Source of the DNA: Mycolicibacter senuensis
Lineage (GTDB): Bacteria; Actinomycetota; Actinomycetes; Mycobacteriales; Mycobacteriaceae
Assembly: GCF_003284925.1 (NCBI RefSeq)
Contig: NZ_QMEX01000030.1
Span: forward strand, 1 to 36,168
DNA: 36,168 bases
Direction of reading: 5' to 3'
The notes below the pieces were generated by a model that did no database searches, was not told the DNA's origin, and worked only from the letters and a program-made list of their open reading frames with translations. The translations under genes were made by a program, and so were the position numbers. This document shows, in pieces, positions 8,638-16,959 of this stretch; the stretch's first letter is position 1; the number at the start of each line of letters is the position of its first letter.

Positions 8638-8650
8638 CACACTGGTAGCG

Positions 8651-9238
8651 ATGTCATCGCGACGAAGTACCGCGAGCCCGGCAGAGCAGGAGGCCGCCAT
8701 TCTCAAGGCGGCCGCCGAGGAGGTCGGCCTGGTCGGGGTGGGGCGGGCCAGCCTCGACGTCATCGCCCGCCAGGCCGGGGTCAGCCGCAGCACCTTGTAC
8801 CGGCGTTTTCCGACCCGGGACGCGCTGATCACCGAGCTGGGCCGCCGGGCTTTCGACCATGCGATGACTCAGCTGCGCACGGTCGCGGTGGATTCCGGGC
8901 CGCGCGACGCCGCAGTAGCGGCGTTCTGCGCCGGGTTGCGCCTGCTCACCACCGATCCGGTGGTGCGAAAGCTGCTCCGGCTCGACGGCGGCGTACCGAT
9001 GATCGCCGGGATGTACCGGGAGGCGGAGACATTCCTGTCGGGGGCGTCGAACGCGATGGCCAAGGCGTTGCGCGCCGCCGGGGCCACCATGCCTGACGCC
9101 GACCTGGTGGCTGCCGCCGAATTGCATGTGCGGCTGGCTGCGTCGATCGCCCAGGTGCGAACCTCGGTGCTCGATCCGCGGGATGGCAAGGCGGTCAGCG
9201 CTTACGCGACGAAGTTTCTGGCACCGCTGGTCTGGTAG
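8651..9238 (+). CDS. TetR family transcriptional regulator
   Basis: A 195-residue one-component regulator. The N-terminal helix-turn-helix covers about residues 32-62 (SLDVIARQAGVSRSTLYRRFPTRDALITEL), a standard TetR recognition motif. The C-terminal domain is helical and presumably binds an unknown ligand. It lies 13 bases after the DUF2236 gene and is probably co-transcribed with it, so it likely controls that operon through the TGACACA/TGTGTCA inverted repeat over the promoter. Its last 44 bases overlap, tail to tail, with the MFS gene on the other strand. Confidence 0.88.
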   Translation: MSSRRSTASPAEQEAAILKAAAEEVGLVGVGRASLDVIARQAGVSRSTLYRRFPTRDALITELGRRAFDHAMTQLRTVAVDSGPRDAAVAAFCAGLRLLTTDPVVRKLLRLDGGVPMIAGMYREAETFLSGASNAMAKALRAAGATMPDADLVAAAELHVRLAASIAQVRTSVLDPRDGKAVSAYATKFLAPLVW

Positions 9239-10547
9239 GGGCGCAGCCGAGCGCAACCACCATCCCGGCCGCGGCGAGCGACATCGCCCCGATCACCCAC
9301 AGCGCCACCTTGGGGTCGCCGGTCAGATCCGTCAGCCAGCCCGTGACATACGGGCCGCCGAAGCCGCTCAGATTGCCCAGTGAATTGATCAAGGCGATGC
9401 CACCGGCCGCCGCGGTCCCGGTCAGAAACGTCGACGGCAGCGCCCAGAAGACCGGCATCGCGCACATGATCGAGCACGTCGACACCGTTATCGCGGCCAT
9501 CGCCAGATACGGGTTGGCCAGGTAGAGCGCTGCGGGGATGCTGACGCCGCCGATGATCGCCGGAATCGCCACATGCCAGACGCGTTCGCCCGTCCGGTCG
9601 GCGTGCCGGGCCCACGGCACCATCACGACCGCTGCGACCGCCCAGGGAATCGCAATCACGACACCGCGCCCGATCAGGCTCAGTCGGCTGCCGTACTGCT
9701 GCTCGAACCCGGCGACAATGCTCGGCAGAAAAAACCCGACGGCATACAGCCCGTAGACGATCCCGAAGTAGACGAATGCCAGCGCCAGCATCCGGGGATG
9801 ACTGAGTGCCTTCTTGAGCCCCCAGTGCTGACCGGCCTCGGCCGCTGCGCGTTCGTTCGCCAATGTCGTTTCCAGCCACCGCTTCTCGTCGGCGTCGAGC
9901 CAGCCGGCCTGAGCAGGCCGGTCGGTCAGATAGAACCAGCACACGAATGCAAGAGCGATCGCCGGCAGGCCTTCGGCCAAGAACATGAAACGCCACCCGG
10001 CGAGACCGAAAACCCCGTGCCCCCAGTCGATGACGAGCGAGGACAACGTCGAGCCAATCGCCGTCGAGACCGGCACCGCCACCATGAAGAGCGAGATGGC
10101 CCGCGACCGCTGCTTCTGTGGGAACCAGAACGTGAGATACAGGATGATCCCCGGGAAGAAGCCGGCCTCGGCCACCCCGAGCAGGAACCGCAGTACCACG
10201 AGCGTTGTCGCGTTGGGGACGAAAGCGATTGCGGTGCTCACGATTCCCCACGTCAGCATGATGCGGGCCAGCCAGCGCCGACCGCCGAACCGGTGCAGCG
10301 CGATGTTGCTGGGTACCTCCAGCAACAGGTAGCCCAGGAAGAAGATCCCCGATGCGAACCCGAACATCGTCGCGGTCATGCCGAGGTCGTCGTTCATGCC
10401 GTTGGGACCGGCGAAGCCGATGTTGACGCGGTCGAGGTAATTGATGAAGTAGAGCAGCGCCAGAAAAGGGATGAGGCGACGAGTCACCTTCGCCATCGCC
10501 GCCCGGCCCACCACGGGCCCAGCGGACCCGACCGGTTCGCCGGCCAT
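9195..10547 (-). CDS. MFS transporter, anion:cation symporter type
   Basis: A 450-residue major facilitator with about 12 hydrophobic spans. The first helix ends FINYLDRVNIGFA, the signature of the ACS subfamily whose members import tartrate, phthalate, hexuronates and related organic anions. The GVAEAGFFPGIILYLTFWFP segment of helices 4-5 also fits. Its ATG lies 8 bases after the fumarase stop, so it is co-transcribed with glpX and fum. Import of a dicarboxylate that feeds the TCA cycle is a reasonable inference, but the substrate cannot be read from the sequence. The 3' end overlaps the convergent tetR gene by 44 bases. I recall no such transporter at this place in M. tuberculosis. Confidence 0.87.
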   Translation of the reverse strand: MAGEPVGSAGPVVGRAAMAKVTRRLIPFLALLYFINYLDRVNIGFAGPNGMNDDLGMTATMFGFASGIFFLGYLLLEVPSNIALHRFGGRRWLARIMLTWGIVSTAIAFVPNATTLVVLRFLLGVAEAGFFPGIILYLTFWFPQKQRSRAISLFMVAVPVSTAIGSTLSSLVIDWGHGVFGLAGWRFMFLAEGLPAIALAFVCWFYLTDRPAQAGWLDADEKRWLETTLANERAAAEAGQHWGLKKALSHPRMLALAFVYFGIVYGLYAVGFFLPSIVAGFEQQYGSRLSLIGRGVVIAIPWAVAAVVMVPWARHADRTGERVWHVAIPAIIGGVSIPAALYLANPYLAMAAITVSTCSIMCAMPVFWALPSTFLTGTAAAGGIALINSLGNLSGFGGPYVTGWLTDLTGDPKVALWVIGAMSLAAAGMVVALGCAPTRPAVPETSSRKR

Positions 10548-10555
10548 GAGGTTGC

Positions 10556-11953
10556 TTAGGCGTCCTTCACCTTGGCCATCGCCAGCACATCGAGACGCTT
10601 GTCGAGCTCGGCCTCCGAGAGGCTTTCGCCGATCAGCCCGCGATCGATCACGGTCTGACGGATCGTCTTGCGCTCCTTGAGGGCCTGCTTGGCCACCGCG
10701 GCGGCCTCCTCGTAGCCGATCGCGGAGTTCAGCGGCGTCACGATCGACGGGCTCGACTCGGCCAGCTCGCGCAGGTGCTCCTCATTGGCGACCAGCCCGA
10801 CGATGCAGCGCTCGGCGAACAGCCGCGAGACGTTGGTCAGCAGCGTGAAGGACTCCAGCATGTTGCGGGCCATCATCGGGATGTAGACGTTGAGCTCGAA
10901 GGCGCCGTTGCCGCCGCCCCAGGCGATCGCCGCGTCGTTGCCGATCACTTGCGCCGCCACCTGGGTGACCGCCTCGGGCAGTACCGGATTCACCTTGCCC
11001 GGCATGATCGAGCTGCCTGGCTGCAGGTCGGGCAGCTGGATCTCGGCCAGGCCGGTCAGCGGGCCCGAGCCCATCCAGCGGATGTCGTTGGCGATCTTGG
11101 TCAGCGACACCGCGATGGTGCGCAGCGCCCCAGACGCCTCGACCAGGCCGTCGCGGGCGGCCTGCGCCTCGAACGAGTTCGCCGCGGTGCGCAGCTCGGT
11201 GATCCCGGTCTCGGCGACCAGCACCTCGACGACCTTGGGGCCGAAGCCGTCGGGGGCGTTGAGGCCGGTGCCGACGGCGGTGCCGCCGATCGCCAGCTCA
11301 CCAAGGCGGGGCAGCGTCGACTGCACCCGCTCGATTCCGGCGGCGATCTGGCGGGCGTAGCCGGAGAACTCCTGGCCCAGCGTCACCGGAACGGCGTCCA
11401 TCAGGTGGGTGCGGCCCGACTTGACCACGGTGCGCCACTGCGTGGCCTTGGCGGCCAGCGCGTCGTGCAGCTCCTGCAGTGCCGGGATCAGGTGGCGCAC
11501 CGCGGCCTCGGTGGCCGCGATGTGGGTGGCGGTCGGGAAGGTGTCATTGGACGACTGCGACATGTTCACGTCGTCGTTGGGGTGCACCGTCACCCCGTTG
11601 GCGGCCGCGATCGACGCGATCACCTCGTTGGTGTTCATGTTGGAGCTGGTGCCCGAGCCGGTCTGGAACACGTCGATGGGGAACTGGTCGTCGTGTTTGC
11701 CGTCGGCGATCTCGGCGGCGGCGGCCTTGATCGCGTCGGCCTTCTCCCGGGCCAGCAGGCCCAGGTCGGCGTTCACCTGCGCGCACGCGCCCTTGAGCAG
11801 ACCCAGCGCCCGGATCTGGGTGCGCTCCAGCCCGCGCCCGGAGATCGGGAAGTTCTCCACCGCGCGCTGGGTCTGCGCGCGCCACAGCGCATTCACCGGC
11901 ACCCGGACCTCGCCCATGGTGTCGTGTTCGATGCGGTATTCGGTGTCGCTCAT
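10556..11953 (-). CDS. fum: Class II fumarate hydratase
   Basis: An iron-independent fumarase of 465 residues, hydrating fumarate to malate in the TCA cycle. The conserved [11 protein letters not shown] loop lies at 313-323. Other active-site segments are [10 protein letters not shown] (101-110), [12 protein letters not shown] (131-142) and [11 protein letters not shown] (179-189). It matches M. tuberculosis Fum (Rv1098c) over its length, ending slightly earlier. It follows glpX by 25 bases and precedes the MFS gene by 8, forming a three-gene operon. Confidence 0.97.
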   Translation of the reverse strand: MSDTEYRIEHDTMGEVRVPVNALWRAQTQRAVENFPISGRGLERTQIRALGLLKGACAQVNADLGLLAREKADAIKAAAAEIADGKHDDQFPIDVFQTGSGTSSNMNTNEVIASIAAANGVTVHPNDDVNMSQSSNDTFPTATHIAATEAAVRHLIPALQELHDALAAKATQWRTVVKSGRTHLMDAVPVTLGQEFSGYARQIAAGIERVQSTLPRLGELAIGGTAVGTGLNAPDGFGPKVVEVLVAETGITELRTAANSFEAQAARDGLVEASGALRTIAVSLTKIANDIRWMGSGPLTGLAEIQLPDLQPGSSIMPGKVNPVLPEAVTQVAAQVIGNDAAIAWGGGNGAFELNVYIPMMARNMLESFTLLTNVSRLFAERCIVGLVANEEHLRELAESSPSIVTPLNSAIGYEEAAAVAKQALKERKTIRQTVIDRGLIGESLSEAELDKRLDVLAMAKVKDA

Positions 11954-11978
11954 AGGTTCTTCAGTCCTCGGTTGACGG

Positions 11979-13019
11979 TCAGGGCAGGGGGTAGGCGGCG
12001 TGGGCGTCGCCGGTGAAATCGACCGCCGAATACTCGTTGAGCTTCGACAGCCGGTGGTAGGCCTCGATCATCCGGACGGTGCCGGACTTCGAGCGCATCA
12101 CGATCGACTGGGTGGTGCAGCCGCCGGGGTAGTACCGCACTCCCTTGAGCAGGTCGCCGTCGGTCACGCCGGTGGCGCAGAAGAACACGTTCTCGCCCGA
12201 GACCAGGTGTTCGGTGGTCAGCACCTCGTCGAGGTCGTAGCCCGCGTCGAGGGCCTTCTGGCGTTCGGCGTCGTCGGTGGGCGCCAGCTGGGCCTGAATC
12301 TCCCCGCCCATGCAGCGGATCGCCGCGGCGGCGATGATGCCCTCCGGGGTGCCGCCGATCCCGGCCAGCATGTCAGTGCCCGACTCGGGCCGGCACGCCG
12401 CGATCGCCCCGGCCACGTCGCCGTCGGTGATCAGCCGGATCCGCGCCCCGGCGGCCCGCACATCATGGATGAGCTGCGCGTGTCGCGGCCGGTCCAGGAT
12501 GCACACCGTCATATCGCGCGGGGACAAGCCCTTGACCTTGGCGACGGCCTTGATGTTGTCGGCGATCGGTTTGGTGATGTCCAAGACGTCGGCGGCTTCG
12601 GGGCCCACCGCGATCTTGTTCATGTAGAACACCGCCGACGGGTCGAACATCGCGCCGCGCTCGGCGACCGCCAGCACCGAGATGGCGTTGGGCATGCCCT
12701 TGCTCATCAGGGTCGTGCCGTCGATCGGGTCGACGGCGAAGTCGCAGTCGGGTCCGTCGCCGTTGCCGACCTCTTCGCCGTTGTAGAGCATCGGCGCGTG
12801 GTCCTTCTCGCCCTCGCCGATGACCACCACACCGCGCATCGACACCGAGTTCACCAGTTCGCGCATCGCGTCGACCGCCGCGCCGTCGCCACCCTCCTTG
12901 TCGCCGCGGCCCACCCATCGGCCGGCGGCCATGGCGCCGGCCTCGGTCACCCGCACCAGCTCCAAGGCCAGGTTGCGGTCCGGAGCTTCCCGTCGAGATG
13001 GTCCCGTCATGCCAGTCAC
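11979..13019 (-). CDS. glpX: Fructose-1,6-bisphosphatase class II (GlpX)
   Basis: Hydrolyses fructose-1,6-bisphosphate, the committed step of gluconeogenesis that mycobacteria need when growing on fatty acids. The metal-binding motif DPIDGTT lies at 97-103 and [11 protein letters not shown] near 69-78. The tail from [17 protein letters not shown] to [16 protein letters not shown] closely follows M. tuberculosis GlpX (Rv1099c). Start options are GTG 13019 (346 residues, chosen) and ATG 13010; upstream in-frame sequence is not conserved and would run into the divergent DUF4245 gene. First gene of the glpX-fum-MFS operon, sharing a 55-base divergent promoter region. Confidence 0.95.
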   Translation of the reverse strand: MTGMTGPSRREAPDRNLALELVRVTEAGAMAAGRWVGRGDKEGGDGAAVDAMRELVNSVSMRGVVVIGEGEKDHAPMLYNGEEVGNGDGPDCDFAVDPIDGTTLMSKGMPNAISVLAVAERGAMFDPSAVFYMNKIAVGPEAADVLDITKPIADNIKAVAKVKGLSPRDMTVCILDRPRHAQLIHDVRAAGARIRLITDGDVAGAIAACRPESGTDMLAGIGGTPEGIIAAAAIRCMGGEIQAQLAPTDDAERQKALDAGYDLDEVLTTEHLVSGENVFFCATGVTDGDLLKGVRYYPGGCTTQSIVMRSKSGTVRMIEAYHRLSKLNEYSAVDFTGDAHAAYPLP

Positions 13020-13062
13020 GGCTGTTGATTCTCCCAGAGCCGGATCAACACCACTGAGCTGG

Positions 13063-13068
13063 GATACT
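13063..13068 (+). promoter_or_regulatory. -10-like GATACT before DUF4245 gene
   Basis: GATACT ends 6 bases before the GTG at 13075, so there is no space for a ribosome-binding site. It suggests leaderless transcription of the DUF4245-hydrolase pair. Confidence 0.35.
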
Positions 13069-13074
13069 GGCAAC

Positions 13075-13740
13075 GTGACCGCTGAGCCCCCGCAGCCGAC
13101 CGTTCCGGCACCCCGCCCTGGCCCAAGGCCCGCCAAGCCCCGTCTGCTGCAGGACGGCCGCGACATGTTCTGGTCGATCGCCCCGCTGGTCCTGGCCTGC
13201 GTACTGCTGGCCGGTCTGGCCGGGACCTGCTCGTTTCGCCCCGGTGGCATGGCGGCCGGGCCGGTGCCGACCTACGACGCCGTCGCCGCGCTCAACGCCG
13301 ATGCTCAGATACTCGGGTTCCCGGTCCGGCTGCCGGCGCTGCCCGAAGACTGGCAACCCAACTCCGGCAGCCGCGGCAGCATCACCGACGGGCGCACCGA
13401 TCCGTCGGGTCAGCGGCTGCGGGCGGTCACCTCGAGGGTCGGTTACGTCGGCCCGACCGGGATGTACATCAGCCTGACCCAGAGCAACGCTGACGAGGCC
13501 GCGTTGGTCGAATCGATCCATCCCGGCCTGCATCCCACCGGCACCGAGGATGTCAACGGCACCCGTTGGGTGGTGTATCAGGGCGACAGCGACCCGGTGT
13601 GGACCACCCGGCTGACCGGGAAGACCGGTGCGGCCCAGCTCGCGATCACCGGCGCGGGGGGCGCCGAGCAGTTCCGCGCCCTGGCGTCCGCCACCCAGTC
13701 GCAACCCCCGTTGCCCGACCGCCGAAAGGATCGTCCGTGA
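13075..13740 (+). CDS. DUF4245 membrane-anchored protein
   Basis: A 221-residue protein with a Pro-rich cytoplasmic N-terminus, one membrane span at about 32-50 ([20 protein letters not shown]), and an extracytoplasmic domain. The DMFWSIAPL entry to the span and the later [10 protein letters not shown] segment fit the DUF4245 family, represented in M. tuberculosis by Rv1100 between glpX and the AI-2E gene. Function is unknown. The GTG start follows a -10-like GATACT by 6 bases. The stop overlaps the next start (GTGA), so the two proteins are translationally coupled. Confidence 0.82.
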   Translation: MTAEPPQPTVPAPRPGPRPAKPRLLQDGRDMFWSIAPLVLACVLLAGLAGTCSFRPGGMAAGPVPTYDAVAALNADAQILGFPVRLPALPEDWQPNSGSRGSITDGRTDPSGQRLRAVTSRVGYVGPTGMYISLTQSNADEAALVESIHPGLHPTGTEDVNGTRWVVYQGDSDPVWTTRLTGKTGAAQLAITGAGGAEQFRALASATQSQPPLPDRRKDRP

Positions 13741-14537
13741 CCGCACCCGAGGCTGACCTGACCGGCTGGACCCCGACGCCGTTCACCGGCGGCGGATTCA
13801 CCCACGACGTGTACCGCAAGGGGCAGGGGCCGGGCGTGGTGCTGATCCCCGAGATCCCCGGCATCCACCCGGCGGTGCTCGGGCTGGGCAACCACCTGGT
13901 GGACAACGGGTTCACCGTGGCGATCCCCTCGCTGTTCGGCACGCCGGGCAAAGCGATCACCCCCGGCTATGCGGCGTCCACGCTGGCTCGGGTCTGCGTG
14001 GCCCGGGAGTTCACCGCGTTTGCGACCAACGCGCAGCGCCCGGTGACCGCGTTCCTGCGGGCGCTGGCCCGCGACCTCAACGAGCAGACCCCCGGCAAGG
14101 GGGTCGGGGTGATCGGGCAGTGCTTCACCGGTGGCTTCGCGTTGGCCGCCGCCGTCGACGACGCCGTGTTGGCGCCGGTACTCAGCCAACCGTCGGTGCC
14201 GTTGCCGCTGACGCCCAAGCAGCGCCGTGACGCCGGACTGTCCGACGTCGAACTCGGGGTGGTGGCCGACCGCGCCGCCAACGAGGGGCTATGTGCGATC
14301 GGACTGCGGTTCAGCGAGGATTGGATGGTGCCGCGGGAACGCTTCGGCACCCTCAAGGCCCGCCTCGGCGACGCATTCGAAGTCATCGAGATCGATTCGT
14401 CGCCCGGCAACCCGCACGGTATCTCCCGGTTGGCGCACTCGGTGCTCACCGATCAGGTCCGTGAGGTCGACGGGCACCCGACCTACGAGGCCCGCAAGCG
14501 GGTCGTCGAGTTCCTCACCGAGCGGCTGGCTCCGTAA
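13737..14537 (+). CDS. Dienelactone hydrolase family protein
   Basis: An alpha/beta-hydrolase of 266 residues. The nucleophile motif is GQCFTGG with Cys129 in place of serine, the mark of the dienelactone hydrolase family. Glu39 (PEIPGIH), Asp195 (EDWMVP) and His227 (GNPHGIS) complete the expected active site. Dienelactone hydrolases open the lactone ring in aromatic degradation, but many actinobacterial members have other, unknown ester or lactone substrates, and nothing nearby points to aromatic catabolism. The GTG start overlaps the DUF4245 stop, with AAAGGA about 8 bases upstream. The 3' end overlaps the convergent AI-2E gene by 23 bases. Confidence 0.86.
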   Translation: MTAPEADLTGWTPTPFTGGGFTHDVYRKGQGPGVVLIPEIPGIHPAVLGLGNHLVDNGFTVAIPSLFGTPGKAITPGYAASTLARVCVAREFTAFATNAQRPVTAFLRALARDLNEQTPGKGVGVIGQCFTGGFALAAAVDDAVLAPVLSQPSVPLPLTPKQRRDAGLSDVELGVVADRAANEGLCAIGLRFSEDWMVPRERFGTLKARLGDAFEVIEIDSSPGNPHGISRLAHSVLTDQVREVDGHPTYEARKRVVEFLTERLAP

Positions 14538-15657
14538 CCGCCTTGCGCCGCGGCCGCCAGCGTCGGCGGCTTTTCGGTTCCTCGTCGCCGGTCTGTAACT
14601 CCACACCGTGGTACACCGCCAGATAGACATTGATGGTGGTGACGATGATGATCATCACCACCGGGCCGATCACGATGCCCCAGAAGCCGAACATGCCGAT
14701 CCCGGCGAAGACGGCCAGCAGCATCAGCGCCGAATTGAGCCGGGCATCGCGCGGCACCAGGATCGGGCGCAACACATTGTCGATGTTGGTCACCACGATC
14801 AGGTGGAACGCCACCACGAACACCCCGCCGACGACGTTGCCGAACAGCGCCATGCCGACACCGAAGGGCATGGTCACGATGCCCCCGCCGAGCGGGATGA
14901 CCGACAGCGCGGTCAGCAGGATCGCGAAGATGAAGAACGCCTGGTGGAATCCGGCGATGTAGATCGAGGCCGCTCCGGCCACCCCCTGGCAGAACGCGAT
15001 CACGAACTGCCCGCCGACGGTGCCTCGCACCATCGACCCCATCTTGGCCAGGTACAGATCGGTGACCTCGGCGCCGAGCGGGTTGAGTTGGCGGATCAGG
15101 GTCTGCAGTTCCTCCCGATGGGTCAGCAACGCCAAGAAGACGTACAAGAAGATGATCGCCGCGGTGATTGCGCCGACGACGCCCCCGACGGCGCCCTGCA
15201 GGAGCTGCAGCAGCAGCTCCCCGCCGCGCTGCGCCACGTTCACCATCGCCTCACGCAACGTGTCCATCGTCAGCTCGACGTGCACGAACGGAATCCGGTC
15301 CAGCAGGCCGTTGACGAACTTCAGCGCCTTGTCGCCGAGCGCGTTGGGGTCGGTGGCCTGCACCCAGTCGGCGACATCGTTGGCGGTGCGGGTGATCTGC
15401 ACGACGGCCAGAAAGATCGTCAGTCCGACCGGCACGATGACGGCGATCAACGCCGCCAGCAGCGTGCCGGTGGCCGCCAGCCCGACCGGCACTCGCCGGC
15501 ACAGCGCACGGAACAGCGGAGTGAACAGGTAAGCGCCCACCGCGGCCACCACGATCAGCACGAAGAAGGTGCGCAGGAAATACGCGCCGAACGCCAGCGC
15601 GATGACGGTGAAGACCGCCAGCGCACGTCGCTGGGTGGGGCTGAAGTCGGAGTTCAC
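14515..15657 (-). CDS. AI-2E family permease
   Basis: A 380-residue integral membrane protein of the AI-2E/PerM family (TqsA-like). Hydrophobic spans come in the usual pattern: two at the N-terminus (ALAVFTVIALAFGAYFLRTFFVLIVVAAVGAYLF), a long soluble middle, and clustered spans at the C-terminus. It corresponds to Rv1101c by position and length. Family members have been linked to autoinducer export or ion transport; the mycobacterial role is unknown. The GTG at 15657 is chosen because it overlaps the epimerase TGA (GTGA) and gives the expected length; an ATG at 15675 is the alternative. Co-transcribed behind the epimerase gene. Confidence 0.87.
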   Translation of the reverse strand: MNSDFSPTQRRALAVFTVIALAFGAYFLRTFFVLIVVAAVGAYLFTPLFRALCRRVPVGLAATGTLLAALIAVIVPVGLTIFLAVVQITRTANDVADWVQATDPNALGDKALKFVNGLLDRIPFVHVELTMDTLREAMVNVAQRGGELLLQLLQGAVGGVVGAITAAIIFLYVFLALLTHREELQTLIRQLNPLGAEVTDLYLAKMGSMVRGTVGGQFVIAFCQGVAGAASIYIAGFHQAFFIFAILLTALSVIPLGGGIVTMPFGVGMALFGNVVGGVFVVAFHLIVVTNIDNVLRPILVPRDARLNSALMLLAVFAGIGMFGFWGIVIGPVVMIIIVTTINVYLAVYHGVELQTGDEEPKSRRRWRPRRKAVTEPAAR

Positions 15658-16736
15658 GGGCGCGGGTCGCCCCATTTCGCCGCGATGGCACCCCACGGGT
15701 CGGCGAACTTCTTGCCGGAGCGGTAGTAGGGGGCACGCCACCCCAGCACCACCTTGGCCAGTGGCGCAACCACCCGCAGCAGATGCCGTTTGAGGCCCGC
15801 CTGTGCTGCCGTCTCTGCCAGCATCTGTGGCCACGAGTGGTGTTGGAAGCCAAGCGCATCCTGGGCGCGAGTGGTATCCATCCAGTCGGTGTTGAACCAG
15901 TCGTCGTCGCGCTCGGGGTTGCCCGGCAGGCCGGCGGGCAGCCCGTCGACCAGGCCCATCGCTGCGGCCATCGCCGGTGCGACGTCGCGCTGGAGCCGGC
16001 GGTGACTGTCATCTCCGCCGATCAGCAGGGTCTCGCCGACCACGGGCGCGGTGGTGGCCGCCGCGAACGCCGCAGCGACGTCACGGACGTCGACGGTTTG
16101 CAGCCTGCCGTCGGCGGGCAGCAACTGCTCGAAGTAGAGGTTGTCGAGCTTGGCGTAGGGGCCGGGGTCGACGGTGAGCACGCCGCCGAGCCGCAGGATC
16201 ACCCAGTCCAGCTGCGACTCGCGTACCAACCGTTCGGCCTGCAGCTTGTGATCGCCGTAGATGTCGGCGGGGTTGGTCGGGGTGTCGGCGGTCAGCACCC
16301 CGGAGACGGTGTGCGGGTTGCGGGAGCCGTAGACGGCGATGCTGGAGGCCTGCACGAACCGGGGCGGTTTAGCGACGCTGGAACCGTCGTAAGAACCCCG
16401 CGGCTCGGGCTGGCCCGCGGCGGCCAGCAGGTTGTCGGTGCCTTCGACGTTGACCTTGCGAGCCAACTCGCGGTGCTGGTAGATCAGCGGCGGGATCATC
16501 GCGGCCAGGTGAATGATCGCGGTGGGGTTGACCGTGCCGACGAGGTCGTCGACGGCCGCCGGATCGGTCAGGTCGGCGTAGCGCACCTCTACTGACATCG
16601 GTAGCTTGGCCGCCGCTTCCCGGTTAGCAGGCGTGTCCAGATCAGTTGCCACGACGTCTCGGCCGTCGGCAGCCAACTGCCGCACCACCGCCGAACCGAC
16701 CAGACCGAATGCGCCGGTCACCAGCACCGTATTCAA
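15654..16736 (-). CDS. NAD-dependent epimerase/dehydratase family protein
   Basis: An extended short-chain dehydrogenase of 360 residues with the nucleotide-binding motif TGAFGLVG (7-14) and catalytic YGDHK (Tyr160, Lys164). An unusual Gly/Ser-rich insert (about 108-123) precedes the beta strand carrying the active-site serine. The substrate is unknown; sugar-nucleotide or hydroxysteroid/lipid dehydrogenase activity are both possible. I place the start at TTG 16736 because GAGGAGG stands a few bases upstream and the Rossmann fold begins immediately afterwards. It is divergent from the regulator operon across a 223-base gap and coupled to the AI-2E gene downstream. Confidence 0.82.
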   Translation of the reverse strand: MNTVLVTGAFGLVGSAVVRQLAADGRDVVATDLDTPANREAAAKLPMSVEVRYADLTDPAAVDDLVGTVNPTAIIHLAAMIPPLIYQHRELARKVNVEGTDNLLAAAGQPEPRGSYDGSSVAKPPRFVQASSIAVYGSRNPHTVSGVLTADTPTNPADIYGDHKLQAERLVRESQLDWVILRLGGVLTVDPGPYAKLDNLYFEQLLPADGRLQTVDVRDVAAAFAAATTAPVVGETLLIGGDDSHRRLQRDVAPAMAAAMGLVDGLPAGLPGNPERDDDWFNTDWMDTTRAQDALGFQHHSWPQMLAETAAQAGLKRHLLRVVAPLAKVVLGWRAPYYRSGKKFADPWGAIAAKWGDPRP

Positions 16737-16915
16737 GGGCACCTCCTCAACCCCCGCGATCTTTCCGTGAAAAACCGGCCGGCGACAACCGTTCGGAACA
16801 AACCGGCTCGTGCCCCAGTTAGCCGTCAGCGGCACGTACCGCATTTGGCCTATTCGGTGCGCCCTTCCCAGTTGTGACGATCACGGAAAAAAGCCCAGCT
16901 AGCCGAGTAAAAGCA

Positions 16916-16950
16916 TATTCTTGGCCGATCGGTTGATTTGACGGATCGGC
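16916..16950 (+). promoter_or_regulatory. Putative promoter/operator of the cyclase-LuxR operon
   Basis: A -10-like TATTCT lies at 16916-16921. Just after it, GCCGATC (16924-16930) and GATCGGC (16944-16950) form a perfect 7-base inverted repeat around a 13-base spacer, ending 9 bases before the ATG. It could bind a regulator or fold in the leader RNA. No copy of the island palindrome is found in this 223-base gap, and the -35 is unclear. Confidence 0.35.
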
Positions 16951-16959
16951 GAGGTCGGG

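Noticed and set aside
10775..12016. Plus-strand open frame of 413 codons
   Set aside because: It is the antisense shadow of fumarase, rich in Gly/Arg/His repeats; the minus-strand fumarase is unequivocal.
14608..15726. Plus-strand open frame of 372 codons rich in Asp/His/Gln
   Set aside because: It is antisense to the AI-2E permease gene and its composition is that of a reversed membrane-protein gene.
16874..16884. GTGACGATCAC, CRP-like palindrome upstream of the cyclase operon
   Set aside because: The 3-base spacing between GTGA and TCAC does not fit the CRP/Rv3676-type spacing of about 6 bases, so a cAMP-receptor site is not supported despite the tempting cyclase context.
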